Shown in pieces: positions 1-10,247 of a stretch of DNA of 32,420 nt. Under the pieces are notes generated by a model that was not told where the DNA came from, did not search any database, and saw only the letters and a program-made list of their open reading frames with translations. A program made the position numbers and the translations under genes. Positions within the stretch are counted from its first letter, which is position 1. Every line of letters begins with the position of its first letter. Location: positions 1 to 32,420 of the forward strand of contig JAUCBJ010008469.1 in the NCBI GenBank assembly GCA_032718475.1, given 5' to 3'. The DNA is from Nemertoderma westbladi (Eukaryota > Xenacoelomorpha > Nemertodermatida > Nemertodermatidae).

Positions 1-747
1 TTATCGAAAGTATAAACTGTTACCTAACTCACTTAATTTAACTGCATTAATCATATTGTTTGTACTGTTATTTTACTGTCAGTTATTAATTGTATCTATT
101 TGTTGATGGAAATATTGCTCTTTGGAGAATACGGATAAATCACCCAAAATTCCCAATTTTCTTGATACACTACAGGTTAGAGAGACGGGCTATATATAAC
201 AATTGCGATTTATATTAATGTGGTGTGTATTGAATCTAATGTTATTTAGCAGACCCTACATGAGTCAATTACTGCTCTCTTTATGTGTGATCAAATATAC
301 TGACGGTCGGCAGAATAGTGTGCATGATTGTGATTGGTAACAAAGTATTTCCTAAAGAATACGCTTTATACTTTAATCATAAGCGGTATCGTTGCGTTTT
401 AGTATAAGTCTTAGTTCTGTTTAAATAGATAGAGCGCCACGTCCTAAAGGAACTGTTAATATTTCCCGAAAGCCAATAATATTTGTCAGGAATTAATTAT
501 TATCGATCTATCGAATAATACAGTAAGTTTACGCTGCAACCTTACACTGCAATAATAAAATTTAAGCATCCGAATTCAGCCTCCCGGGTGTAGATCCATC
601 GGGTGAATGATCGCGCATGGGCTGACTTCGGCTAATGTTTTGCGTATTAGCATAAAATATTGTCGTATGCTAAAGGTGTTTTAATTAACTAAAAGACATA
701 TAAATTTTGGCAGGTTAAACTGCTAAAGGTCTACAAAAGCGCGAACA
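1..747 (+). mobile_element. LTR end plus leader of a diverged BEL/Pao-like retroelement (truncated)
   Basis: Positions 1-617 match, in opposite orientation, the LTRs at 16041-17091 and 27549-28601. Shared blocks include the stretch around 430-470 (AGAGCGCCACGTCCTAAAGG) and the end around 600-617. Positions 618-747 match the leader just inside the 5' LTR at about 27425-27548, so this is a 5' LTR plus leader in plus orientation. The LTR end CA is at 616-617. The window edge cuts the LTR on the left; on the right homology stops at about 747, where a non-LTR reverse transcriptase fragment begins. Identity to the complete copy is clearly lower than between its two LTRs, so this is an older insertion or a related subfamily. 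Confidence 0.8.
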
Positions 748-1625
748 GGAGCCGTTGGGCTCCCTCTAGTGATTCTGAAGGTACTCCTACTGTATGTAAG
801 TCATCAGCAAATTCTAGATCAGTTAGGTACTTGGCAGGATTTCCTCACTTCTGGAGCCAGTAGGTGGAGTTATCATCACCCCATCATCATTATGATGGTC
901 TAAGGACATGCGTAGAACATAGTCAACCACAATTATGAACAAGAATGGTGCAAGTGTGTCTCCCTGGAGGACGCCCCACAACACTTCAAATGGTTCTGTG
1001 TCACCGTCAACAGTAGACACAAATGTTGTCGAACCATCGTATACTGATCTGATTGCTGCAATAATTTCATCAGGAATCCCATACAATGAAAGTATGCTGA
1101 ACATACGTGAGCGAGAGACTGAATCAAAGGCCTTGGAGAAGTCAACAAAGATAACAGCCAGATGCCTGTCTTTCTTTTTTTGATAACTCTTCAATTATCC
1201 TTCTAAGTGCCAAAATGGGCTCCATGGCCCCACGACCTTTACGGAACCCATTCTGATTTCCACGGAGCAGTCTCTCAATGGGATCCCTGATGCGATTTAA
1301 TAGAATTCTATTGTATAGCTTTGCAGCAATCGAGATCAATGAGATTCCCCGAAAAGAACCATAGAGTGCTAGGTTGCCCTTCTTGGGAACTGGCACCAAC
1401 TTATTTGTTTTCATTTCTTGTGGGACTCTTGTTGTTCGGTACATGTCTACTATGATGGGATAGATGAGCTTTAAACACTCAGGTATTTTAAAGACCTCAG
1501 GGGGAACACCATCTACTCCACTTGGCACGATATTGGCCTTAATGCTCTTTGCAGCAGCCTTAACTTCTGCAAAGAAGATATCGCCAATGGGAATATCAGT
1601 GAGTATAGACTCAAGACACTTTTAC
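748..1625 (-). pseudogene. Non-LTR retrotransposon reverse transcriptase fragment (frameshifted)
   Basis: Reading the minus strand from about 1625 to 748 gives consecutive reverse transcriptase blocks: FRGISLISIAAKLYNRIL, NQNGFRKGRG, VIFVDFSKAFDS (first catalytic Asp region), GVLQGDTLAPFLFIIVVDY and FADD (the catalytic box). They lie in different frames, with one shift at about 1165-1190 in a T-rich run and another at about 850-870, so the gene is broken. The endonuclease region and the part after the FADD box are missing. The fragment belongs to the LINE-type (RTE/CR1/Jockey-like) group; the exact clade is not assigned. It abuts the LTR fragment at 747, suggesting insertion or recombination there. 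Confidence 0.85.
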
Positions 1626-2399
1626 TATGTAAGGACCAGCCGACCACTTGCGACTTAATCTCAGTTCAGTGTGTCGAATAGTCGTCGCCTTTACCTGTAC
1701 AGTATAACATATATAAGAATAATAGAATTATCATATAAATAGTATTACTTAAAGTACATTTAGTACTTTATAAGAAATTATTATTTAGCCGTACAATAAG
1801 CATTGCACCAATCATATTGCCTAAAACGAGATGAGTTCTAGTTAATTATAGACAAGAAGGCTTATTGTGATAGGCCGCGACCTGCCGACTGGGTACGGCC
1901 ATTAGTCGCCAAAAACGGGTCGAATGAGATTTGCGTCGAGTTTCCACCCCTGTATCCCCATAGCCAACGCTATCCCAGGAGGCGGTATGTTGTTTCTACA
2001 CTACACAATACAGTATGATAAAGACGTAAAACGAGCAATAGATTTGGCAACAGATGGAGAAAAAAAAGTATGCATAGTACAGTAGTAGTACACAGTACTG
2101 CAGTACAGCAGTAGGCCTACGTCATCAAACTGCTGAACTGTCAACTGCAGAACTGTATTTTGCAGAACGTGGAAGCGTGGAATGGTTACATTTACAGCTT
2201 ACTGAGGTCAGGCTGCTGACCTGCTGCAATAATTATTACTACTGTCTGACTGTACTGACAGACTGGCAGACTGATCACTGAAGTAGGCCTACAGAAGTAA
2301 CCTACAGCCTAGGTCTTCATACACCAGTCCACAGTCAGCAGGTCAGCCAGTAGGCCTACACAGCCTACCACCACACCAGGCTGCTACTGTGCTAACCAC
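1626..2399. other. Intergenic, no gene seen
   Basis: No coding region supported. The stretch from about 2080 to 2400 is rich in CAGTAC/CTGCAG/TAGGCCTA words, with TAGGCCTA at 2112, 2284 and 2351. A short stretch at about 1925-1960 resembles the inner end of the R2 repeat at about 30345-30370. Confidence 0.5.
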
Positions 2400-3002
2400 T
2401 ACGGAACCGCGCACAACAGCACAACGCCTGCGCATTATTGGACATTATACCGCGCATGCACCGAAAAAAACACGCATACCACATTTTAACAAAAAAAAAC
2501 AAACGGAAATACATTCGCTCCCGCCTGCCCGCGAGCGAAGCGAGCAAAATTTTTTCATTCACAACTGCACAATACAAAATGGAAAAGAAACGCCAGAACG
2601 CGAGCAAAACTCAAAGCGAGCGAAATGTAGACATTTGAGCAATCTGACAATGCAAAATGGAAAGAAACGCGAGCGAAGCGAGCGAATTTTTTTGTGGCAA
2701 ATTATTTTTCTCACTTTGCAAGCATGTTAACTTTTTTACAGCTCATCTGCCTGTCAGCCTGTCCGCGCACTTTATGACTTTTGATATTTTGCACAGATTC
2801 CTGCGCACTTTTGTTGTCTTTCACATGATTTCGCGCCCTTTTCTGCTTTTATTTCAATTCCGCGCGCTTTTACCGCGCACTAGGCCCTATATCAAATACC
2901 GTACGCGCACAACGCGTTGCGATTTTTGCACTTCATTTGCAGCCTGGTCACCACACACCAGCACACCACTTCAGCACTTAACCAGATAACAGGATAACAA
3001 TA
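2400..3002 (+). promoter_or_regulatory. Putative upstream/5' UTR region of the PRA1 gene
   Basis: This 600-bp region directly precedes the PRA1 start codon. It is richer in CpG than its surroundings, with repeated GCGCAC/CGCGCAC words at about 2409-2460, 2764-2800 and 2865-2910, and contains two copies of GCGAGCGAAGCGAGC (2531, 2669). A TGCGCATTATTGG stretch at about 2428 joins an NRF1-like half-site to an inverted CCAAT box. No convincing TATA box was identified. The promoter role is inferred from position and composition only; open frames here are short and unlike known proteins. Confidence 0.3.
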
Positions 3003-3674
3003 ATGAAGGAACCGTTATTGGAGAATGTTCAGTTGGATATGGAGGGTGTGGAAGGCGACATTGACCCAGTCGAGGAGTCAGACAGCCTCCAAACGAAGAG
3101 TCGTTACCGCGCGCTGTTGGATCGGATCAAATCGAACGCGATAGTGAGTCGAGTCTGCGTGCCGAGTCGTCCATGGATCGAGTTCCTTCACATCTCCAAG
3201 TACAGCAGCCCAGGGTCCGCCGCTAACGCAGGGGGGAGAGTCATCCGAAATCTACACAAGTTCCAAGGGAATTACTATATGATAATATTACTTCTAATCA
3301 CTTATTGTGTCATCACAAATCCTTTGCTACTAATTGCTATGAGTATTCTATGTGCCGGTTGTCTTTATATTAATTCATTCCTTAACGGACGGAGTATTAC
3401 CATCGGAAACAAAGAGTTTACCACCAGTCAGCAGTACGGTATCGTTATCTGCATCTCTATCCCGTTGTTATTCCTCGGAGGTGCAACTTCCACTGTGTTC
3501 TGGATCATCGGGGCCTCTTTCTTCGTTGTTCTCCTCCACTCTATGGCGTACTCCATCGAGGATGATACATCCGCTGCCGGTACGACGGATGTGGCAGCGT
3601 TAGGGTCGCGTTTCCAGCAGTTTATCGGCCAAACGCCGGCTTCACAGACTGTCCCCCCGGCTGTCAGTGTTTAG
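3003..3674 (+). CDS. RABAC1: PRA1 family protein (prenylated Rab acceptor 1-like)
   Basis: A 223-residue protein matching the PRA1 family of ER/Golgi membrane proteins, which bind prenylated Rab GTPases and help place them on membranes. The PRA1 domain spans about residues 55-188. It contains SRPWIEF at 56-61, an R-NLHKFQGNYY stretch at about 79-92 just before the membrane region, then two long hydrophobic hairpins (about 92-127 and 144-182) split by a polar loop, with NPLLL near 106-110. The N-terminal 50 residues are acidic and poorly conserved, as in relatives. The start ATG has an AACAATA context and the frame runs to a TAG without interruption. It is longer than vertebrate RABAC1 (about 185 aa), mostly at the ends. 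The whole gene is one exon here, whereas vertebrate orthologues have introns, so it could be a retrocopy or reflect intron loss. The family call is firm; one-to-one orthology with RABAC1 is inferred. Confidence 0.88.
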   Translation: MKEPLLENVQLDMEGVEGDIDPVEESDSLQTKSRYRALLDRIKSNAIVSRVCVPSRPWIEFLHISKYSSPGSAANAGGRVIRNLHKFQGNYYMIILLLITYCVITNPLLLIAMSILCAGCLYINSFLNGRSITIGNKEFTTSQQYGIVICISIPLLFLGGATSTVFWIIGASFFVVLLHSMAYSIEDDTSAAGTTDVAALGSRFQQFIGQTPASQTVPPAVSV

Positions 3675-3880
3675 GCCTAACTGCCCCCTAACAGATATCC
3701 CCCTTTACAACCACCATCAATTTAGTGTCCCCCTTTGGTGCCCCGGGTTTTATTCTATTGCCGGTATATTTTTGAATTAATATTTAATAACACTAAACTT
3801 ATGATGCCAGTACCCCAACATTTTATTTACTCTTACTAAAATACTGTGTTAAACTGTATCAATTATTGAAACATGGGAAA

Positions 3881-3886
3881 AATAAA
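3881..3886 (+). terminator. Candidate polyadenylation signal AATAAA for the PRA1 gene
   Basis: A canonical AATAAA lies about 207 bases after the PRA1 stop codon, a plausible 3' UTR length. The region after it is A/T-rich. Assigned by position only. Confidence 0.45.
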
Positions 3887-4884
3887 TAATTTATAGGAGT
3901 TAAAAAATATTGATCTTATTTTCTTGTCAATATATTTATTTATTTATTTTAATGTTATATTGGGTGCATCTCATGAATAAATGAAGCAACTGTGGTATAA
4001 ATTATCTTTATCTTAGCAACAATTTTCGTACGCAAGTCTGCGCTCTGCAACAAGATCCACACCAATTAGTCTATGGCGTATTTATGTTTCCTTAATTGTC
4101 AAATGAGTTCTAACACTATTGTTCTTCATCTTGGCTGCTTGGCTTGATATAAAACTAAAACTCTGTATCACTTAACTAATTCCTACGAAGTTCTCAGAAT
4201 CTCAAACTCAGGATCCATTGTAACTATAGATTTAAATGCTTGGACCTCTATTGATCTGTTTAATAATCATTCGTTCTCCACTTGTTAGCATTTTTACATT
4301 TTGGATATTGGAAAAAAATATAATCCTTCTTAGAAAATCCTCCTTGTGGTAAGATATTTGAAACTTTATTTCAGTCCGGGGATAAATATTGTTTATTTAT
4401 TTCACATCTCTATATGGTACAGCGTGAGATGGTACAGTGTAGAGAGAGAGATGGTATAGCGTATATGTACTTGGCTAGATGTGAAAGAGTAATAAACTTG
4501 GCAAGTAAAATACTTCTCTACAGTTTGGGCCTATCCATTCAATCAATAGTAGTAGCTTACTAGGCCCGCATGAGCACCAGCAGCTGGTGTTTCTCTTTCT
4601 ATCATTGAGTTGATGGAATTTTCGTGTTTTGGGACTATTTTTCGAAATAAAAAAGACACTTTAATAATTTTTTTCGACACTTTTTTTTTACACATCCTGG
4701 GTTTGAGCTCCGTCGATTGATATAACTTTCCATTGACGGACGAGCAATAGCTTCGGAGGAGTTTACCCGATATATATATACATACATACATAGCTAGTGA
4801 ATACTTTTACAGTTAAGAGGTCCTAAAACGGTCTTCTAATAAATGTCTTCATAAATCTGAGACTTTCCACACAATCAAGATTAG
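3887..4884. other. AT-rich intergenic, no gene seen
   Basis: No gene or clear repeat. There is a small local repetition of GATGGTACAG/GATGGTATAG words at about 4415-4460 and a TATATACATACATACATA run at about 4770-4790. Open frames here are short and unlike any family known to me. Confidence 0.5.
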
Positions 4885-5070
4885 ATCATCCCTCTCCAGG
4901 GGAAAGTAGACGCAAATGACAGCTGGTTAGTCTAAAAGTTTCGTTTATTGTTTTGGTTAGAATAACATGGGACTGTAAACAAACCGCTATCTTCCCTTAA
5001 TTGGTAAATTAACATTGAGACAAGATATTAATTCACCGAGATGGGATTTGCGTGAGATCTGATTTTGGAT
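4885..5070 (+). repeat. R2 dispersed repeat, copy 1
   Basis: It shares, in the same order, the words CATCCCTCTCCA, CGTTTATTGTTTTGGTTA, GAATAA and GAGACAAGATATTAATTCA with copies at about 11000-11165 and 30160-30375, and with an inverted copy at 32275-32420. No coding capacity. Probably a short non-autonomous element; its true ends are not defined here. Confidence 0.65.
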
Positions 5071-5168
5071 TTGTAAATTAAATTGTTAAACTAGAATATT
5101 GTTCATTAGTTTCAGTTATATGTCCATAAAATAGTGTTAAAATGAACTCGAACGCGCGCGACAAACAC

Positions 5169-5176
5169 AAAAGAAC
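5169..5176. other. Target-site duplication of hAT-1, left copy
   Basis: AAAAGAAC, identical to 6904-6911 on the other side of the element. Confidence 0.85.
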
Positions 5177-6903
5177 TAGGGATGTCCCGGAATCGATATT
5201 TTGATTCCGGCCGGAACCGGAATTCAACATGGCGGAATATTCCGGCCGGAACCGGAATTTTTTATAAATTAGTGAAATACACTAAATTACTCATGAAATG
5301 ATGACCCGTGAAATAATTGAATTTTGGCACATTACGGCCTATTATGGGGACGGGAGGGGGGGTACTTCGGCCTTATGCAACAGGGAATTCAATTTCATTA
5401 TTTTTTCAAATACCTATATCCTTGGCCAAAAGTTAGGTTTTTAGGCTCCTACCTAAAAACCTACGTTGACCAGCGGTTTCGGATTTCCTGGTTTCGCGTC
5501 TTTGGGTCGTTTCGTGCAATATCCCGGTGTCGTTAAGGGAAATGAGCATGTTGCAGTGACATGTTATTCGAACCAGAACAATAAACGAGAGTTAATAGTA
5601 CATCTTACAGTTTAATTTTGCTGGGAATACTGTAAATAGATTTCTGGTAAGAAATTTTCTGTAAATATAAATAAACATACTGTATTATATGCAGCACATA
5701 CGACGCAGGGAATATTGACGCATGACCCAACGACCACACTTGCAGGAACTAAAGACGCAGGACCTGTACGTAGTGTAATAACGTTTTATATTAGTTCTAG
5801 GTTAGCCTAGTGTATTTGTGTAATATTGTATTTGTAACCAAGTTACATGAAGGACTTCCTTGGAAATAAGCTGCAAAGCTTTAGGGGTAATCCTGTTGGA
5901 CAATACCAATATTAATATTATCATATTATTTAATAATTATATCAAAGTAAAATAATGTAAAATAAATGCATAATAATGTAAATCAATCTAAAAAACGTCA
6001 CTTTATAAGCAAATTGCAAAACCACTGGTTAAGGCCCATGTTTCACTGGTAAGTCTTATGTCGTAAGTCAAAATATATTATGGAACACCAACACATTGGT
6101 TTCAATGGGAGCGTCTCTACCTCTCTACTCTACTGGTAAATCGTAAGTAACGACTTACGGGCGAAAGTGATTATGTCCCATGTTCAATCTTTTTTTGACA
6201 AACGACACATGACTTATGGTATGCTGAAAGCCTGGATTGATACCTTTTGGTATAGAAATACTGTATTTTGTAAATGTGAGACTCATCTTATATTTTTAAC
6301 AAATGACTTTTTACTTATGTGTTACCAGTGGAGCAAGGGAGGTGTAATTTTGGCGTTCTAAAAACAGGGTCAGGTGACAATTTTTTGGAAATGTGATGCA
6401 TACCCATCAAGACTAAATTGACTTAAAATAAGGGGGTGGCAGAAATTGTCCCTCGTTACAGGTTCATTAGGTTCCACCTTGGTTGCATTGAATTCCCATC
6501 TCTCTGGAGGTTGTGGGTTCGAACCTCGCATGGGCCACGGCAGTTTTCTTTTAGGTACGAATGATTTGAAGTGGTTAGAAGGGGGTATCTCTATCTCCGC
6601 CTTGCATCCTTAAATGGTAGCTCTAAGCTAACGGCCGAAGAAAACTTTACTTCTTTACTTTTTGTACAAGTGTTAACTAGTACTGCATCTTAAACAATAG
6701 TTTGTAAGTATATGTTAAAAAAAATATATAAATTTTGATAATATTTTAACAAACTAATTGGCAACTATCAAACTACTTAGGAAACTGGTAATTCCGGTAA
6801 AATTCCGGCCGGAATTGACCCCATTCCGGCAATTCTGGCCGGAACCGGAATCGGGCAATAACCGCCGGAATTCCGGCCGGAACGGAATTCCGGGACATCC
6901 CTA
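5177..6903. mobile_element. hAT-type non-autonomous DNA transposon (hAT-1)
   Basis: The ends are perfect 17-bp inverted repeats, TAGGGATGTCCCGGAAT at 5177-5193 and its reverse complement at 6887-6903. They are flanked by an exact 8-bp target duplication, AAAAGAAC, at 5169-5176 and 6904-6911. An 8-bp duplication and a TAGGGATG-type end are typical of hAT elements. Subterminal regions (5205-5260 and about 6785-6890) carry many copies of ATTCCGGCCGGAA/CCGGAACCGGAA words in both orientations, as expected for transposase binding arrays. No transposase frame is present in the 1.7-kb interior, so it must be moved in trans. The interior contains a tRNA-like/SINE-like piece around 6456-6660. Confidence 0.9.
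6456..6660 (+). repeat. Possible tRNA-derived SINE inside hAT-1
   Basis: The segment has a good RNA polymerase III B-box, GGTTCGAACC at about 6515-6524, inside a T-arm-like stem (GTGGG-loop-CTCGC, with wobble pairs). A weak A-box-like TGGTTGCATTG lies about 35 bases upstream. It ends in CTTTACTTCTTTACTTTTT, a simple tail. A proper acceptor stem cannot be formed, so a functional tRNA gene is unlikely; a SINE or tRNA relic fits better. Confidence 0.4.
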
Positions 6904-6911
6904 AAAAGAAC
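6904..6911. other. Target-site duplication of hAT-1, right copy
   Basis: AAAAGAAC, identical to 5169-5176. Confidence 0.85.
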
Positions 6912-8594
6912 CATCTCCCATGATTTTGCGCAGAAATCCCGTTATCGGCCGATGGTGTGGATAAACCCGATGTAACACATGGTCATCCATTATTCCTAAT
7001 GGAGATATATAAAACAAAATAGTTCAATTGTTTAAACTCGAAATGTAGTAATATTAATACCTCAATAAACATATTTCCGAAACGTAAGTTAATAAAAATG
7101 GAAGTAATATTTATACTAAGTAATACACGATAAGCGCAGCGGTTCAATTAAAAAAAACTCCAGATAAATATTAATTTCGCAGCAATTAAATAGTAGTTAG
7201 GCTTTTTTACACTCATTTAATACAGTTTTCTTTAATTTTGATGACATTTTTCGCAGTAGTCTTAATAAACTTACAACGAATCTAAGGCAAATAAGATAGG
7301 ATGTTGACTCTTAGTTAAATATAAACTTTCTTGGTAATAAGGATTGTTAACTAAATAATTAATAAAACATAATTCAGGAACATTAATAATTACGTCACTT
7401 AATAAAATATATTAAATTAACAGATTTTGATACGAAGGAACTAATTTGGCAATGGAAGGAAACCATGGCAAACCGGCGTTCTACCAACTATGTAGTTATA
7501 CAAAGTGATAGTTATCGTTCTAGTAAAACACAAAAAGGCAAACCGAAACTAAATGGCGGTAACAACGGCAATTTAGACGCCGAAATATAAAATAAAATGA
7601 TAATAAATTTAAACTCATTAATAGTTTACTGATCCGCAGCAGAAAGGTGCAGAATTTACTTTACAGAGTAGTAAATACTACAGTAATGAGTAACGTAATA
7701 ATTGTGTACCGGTAATGATTAGCACTTTATTACCCCTAAAGATATAAAGTTGACTAGAAATTGATACTAATATACTGCAGCGTATATAATTAATTAAATA
7801 GGATTTATTTAAACACTAAAAGTTATTTAATTACGTTATTATAATTATCAACTTCAGATAATAATACCAATAATAATTGTTAATATGAAAAGTGAAACAT
7901 AATTATAGACCCAAAGGATATGGAATGAGATTTTCTGTAAAGTTAACGTAGGAAGCGGTCGCTAGGAAACGGTCGCAAACAATACTGACTTAAATCACTG
8001 ATGATCTATTTATAAATAATTAGAAAATATCTAAAATGCACAAAAACAACATTATTTATTTTTTATATATCTCGATCTGTCGACATTTTTTCTACATATA
8101 AAACTACGTATATAAATCTTAAAACATAATTATTAATTAATTAATAATTATTCTACAGTAAACATGTAAATAAACGCTAATTATATAACCGGGAAACCAG
8201 CAACAAACCAAAGCGGCTACAATTTATATTTACTAGGAAAAGCATAAATATCGGTTAGTTCGAATATAAAAACAAACGGTTTTAATTAGTCGGGCGGCTT
8301 AGACGGAAAATCACAGAAAATAATTTGTGTAAAATTGATGTAAATAATAGAGTTGGAAGGGATTTTATCTTACAACTACAAGGTGTAGGATAATTCTACA
8401 TTGAATTAATAAATTTATATGAATTTAGATTATTAGTTCAAGATTCTACTTTATATTGCTGCATAACGTTAATAACTAATGGATTCTATAAAATCTTTAG
8501 ATGAACTATCACTAAAAATATTCAATCAAATAAAAAATGTGTTACTTTCCTCAGGTTTCTCTAACCCTCTAAGCCACCAGACTATAATAACAAT
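6912..8594. other. AT-rich intergenic, no gene seen
   Basis: About 1.7 kb of strongly AT-rich DNA. No open frame of convincing length, no RNA gene and no clear repeat. There are small AT palindromes such as TTAATTAATTAATAATTA at about 8132-8150. Confidence 0.5.
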
Positions 8595-8600
8595 TTTAAT
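8595..8600 (-). terminator. Possible polyadenylation signal (ATTAAA) for the tetraspanin gene
   Basis: On the minus strand ATTAAA lies about 150 bases past the tetraspanin stop codon. No canonical AATAAA was seen closer. Positional evidence only. Confidence 0.25.
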
Positions 8601-8748
8601 TAAACTAGTTAAGTTATTAGATAAGATTTAGGGAACTCTGGCGGGCCGGTCCCCCAAAGGCGAATTCAGCTGAATATTTGGAAGTAGAGAGAGATTCCAT
8701 AGGTCTATAAGCACAGCGCGAATCCAAACAATAAGGACCTAGAAGCGG

Positions 8749-9693
8749 CTAGAAGGTGTCGGTTCGTCTCAGGGATTCTCGATTCTTCCGACGTTCGGCT
8801 TCCCGACTCAAGAGATCAGCCTCCTCTATCTCATCCTCGACTTGCCGCGCGAACAGGAAGGCCAAGAACACGGCAATGAACTGGGGGATCAAACAGATGA
8901 AAACGAAGACTATGATGACAACCATGTTGTCGGTCATCCATTGTACGACCACGTCGATGCAGCCGTTAATGTAGATCTTGTCGATGATCTCCAACGGCGA
9001 TTTGACGCCCTTCCGAACGCCGAATCCGCATTGCGAGTTGACTACGAAATCGTCGGTGATGTCCTGTCGGCAGCAACTCCAGGGAACTCCGTCGGAACTC
9101 GCCATTGCCGTTGAAGCCTTGCCTGACTGCCCCGCGCTGAAGTAGATGTTGTTCTCCCAATCATCGGGGCTGTTCCCGCCGCAGCACTTCAACCGCGATT
9201 GGATCGCGTCGATCGCGTTCTGGAAGTCGATATCGTCGTAGTAATTCTCGATAGAAATTTCGACAGAAGTCCCTAGGACACCCCTCGCTTGATTCTGAAA
9301 GGCTACGGCGAGGATACCAATAATGATCTGTAGAATGAGGAGAACTGCCAGACTGATGGCGTAGATCTTGAGGAAGATGATGTTCTCGCGGAGGGAACCG
9401 AGGCAACCAAGAAGAGCGAGAAGGAATACGAGGGTCCCCACGACAATGAGGAGGATGGATGGGCTGGTAATCAGTGAGGAAGCCACGTCGATTTGCGATT
9501 TGAGTATCTGAGCCCAGATACCTAGACCCACGACAACGAGGCCTAGCAACCAGAAGAACACGTTGAAAGCGAAGATGATGTACTTAAGGATATTGTGGGT
9601 ACACTCATTGACTTCGCAGAAGAGACAGAAATGTTGCTTAGGAGCCCTCCGCCTTCTTGGTCTCCTTCTCACAACGTCAGGTTCGTCAGCCAT
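8749..9693 (-). CDS. Tetraspanin (TSPAN33/TspanC8-like), intronless
   Basis: A 314-residue four-pass membrane protein of the tetraspanin family; these organise other proteins in plasma or endosomal membrane. Membrane segments: about 36-62, 76-98, 107-133 and 254-282. The small loop is followed by GCLGSLREN at 96-104. The large outer loop (about 134-250) holds the family CCG motif (C170 C171 G172), VPWSCC (C207 C208), C222 and C245, six cysteines in all. The loop end (QCGFGVR...INGCIDVVVQW) resembles TSPAN33 of the TspanC8 group, which partners the protease ADAM10. However, the two additional cysteines that define TspanC8 are absent: the corresponding stretch at 184-201 has none. The N-terminus is very basic (RRRPRRRR at 9-16) and the C-terminal tail of about 30 residues is highly charged. 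The gene is a single uninterrupted exon, unlike most animal tetraspanins. The family is certain; the subgroup and partner are inferred. Confidence 0.92.
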   Translation of the reverse strand: MADEPDVVRRRPRRRRAPKQHFCLFCEVNECTHNILKYIIFAFNVFFWLLGLVVVGLGIWAQILKSQIDVASSLITSPSILLIVVGTLVFLLALLGCLGSLRENIIFLKIYAISLAVLLILQIIIGILAVAFQNQARGVLGTSVEISIENYYDDIDFQNAIDAIQSRLKCCGGNSPDDWENNIYFSAGQSGKASTAMASSDGVPWSCCRQDITDDFVVNSQCGFGVRKGVKSPLEIIDKIYINGCIDVVVQWMTDNMVVIIVFVFICLIPQFIAVFLAFLFARQVEDEIEEADLLSREAERRKNRESLRRTDTF

Positions 9694-9889
9694 TATCAGA
9701 TTATTAAATATTCAAGGATTTTCTATTAGTCTATGCTGCTATGCAACGAAGACTCTTGCAGTCCGCAGTGCTGTCCACACCACAAAATTTGACAGGCTAT
9801 CAGTTTAGGCCTACCGGTTAATGCAAAATGTACGTACTAGTTTAGAACTGTACGTCAGTACGTAGTAAAGTTTAGAACCTAAATCAGTA
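9694..9889 (-). other. Short upstream region of the tetraspanin gene
   Basis: Fewer than 200 bases separate the tetraspanin start codon from the DNA transposon at 9895, so any promoter is short or lies partly in transposon sequence. TAGGCCTA is present at 9806. No clear TATA box was identified. Confidence 0.3.
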
Positions 9890-10247
9890 AATGTCAGTCT
9901 GGTTCCCGGCTTAATATTACATTATGTCAAATTTGACATGTGGCATGTCAAATTTGTCACTAATGTCAAAATTGCCATTTCGTTGTTTAAATTCTATCTA
10001 TCTGTCTATAGGCATAGTTAAAAGACAGATGTCACTAGGCAAATACGGGTAGTTGATAGTCTAGGCCTACTTACTGACTTAATACAGTAATACAGTAATA
10101 GTTAAACAAATGGTTAATAGTACTTTCTTTAGTTGTATTCAGTAAAAATATAATCAGGCAATGTAAGTGTACGAGTACGAGCAATCCCTCTGTGAGGAAG
10201 TCGAGTTCGATGGAAATGCTACATACTGACATATGCTTGCCTATCCC

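Noticed and set aside
2389-2989. Two overlapping plus-strand frames upstream of the PRA1 gene
   Set aside because: Low-complexity, no domain, and they lie in the likely promoter/5' UTR; composition explains their openness.
4543-4791. 82-codon minus-strand frame
   Set aside because: AT-rich, no domain, ends in a TATATACATACATA simple repeat; likely chance.
6456-6545. tRNA gene
   Set aside because: A B-box and T-arm are visible, but no acceptor stem or good anticodon arm pairs; a SINE or relic is more likely.
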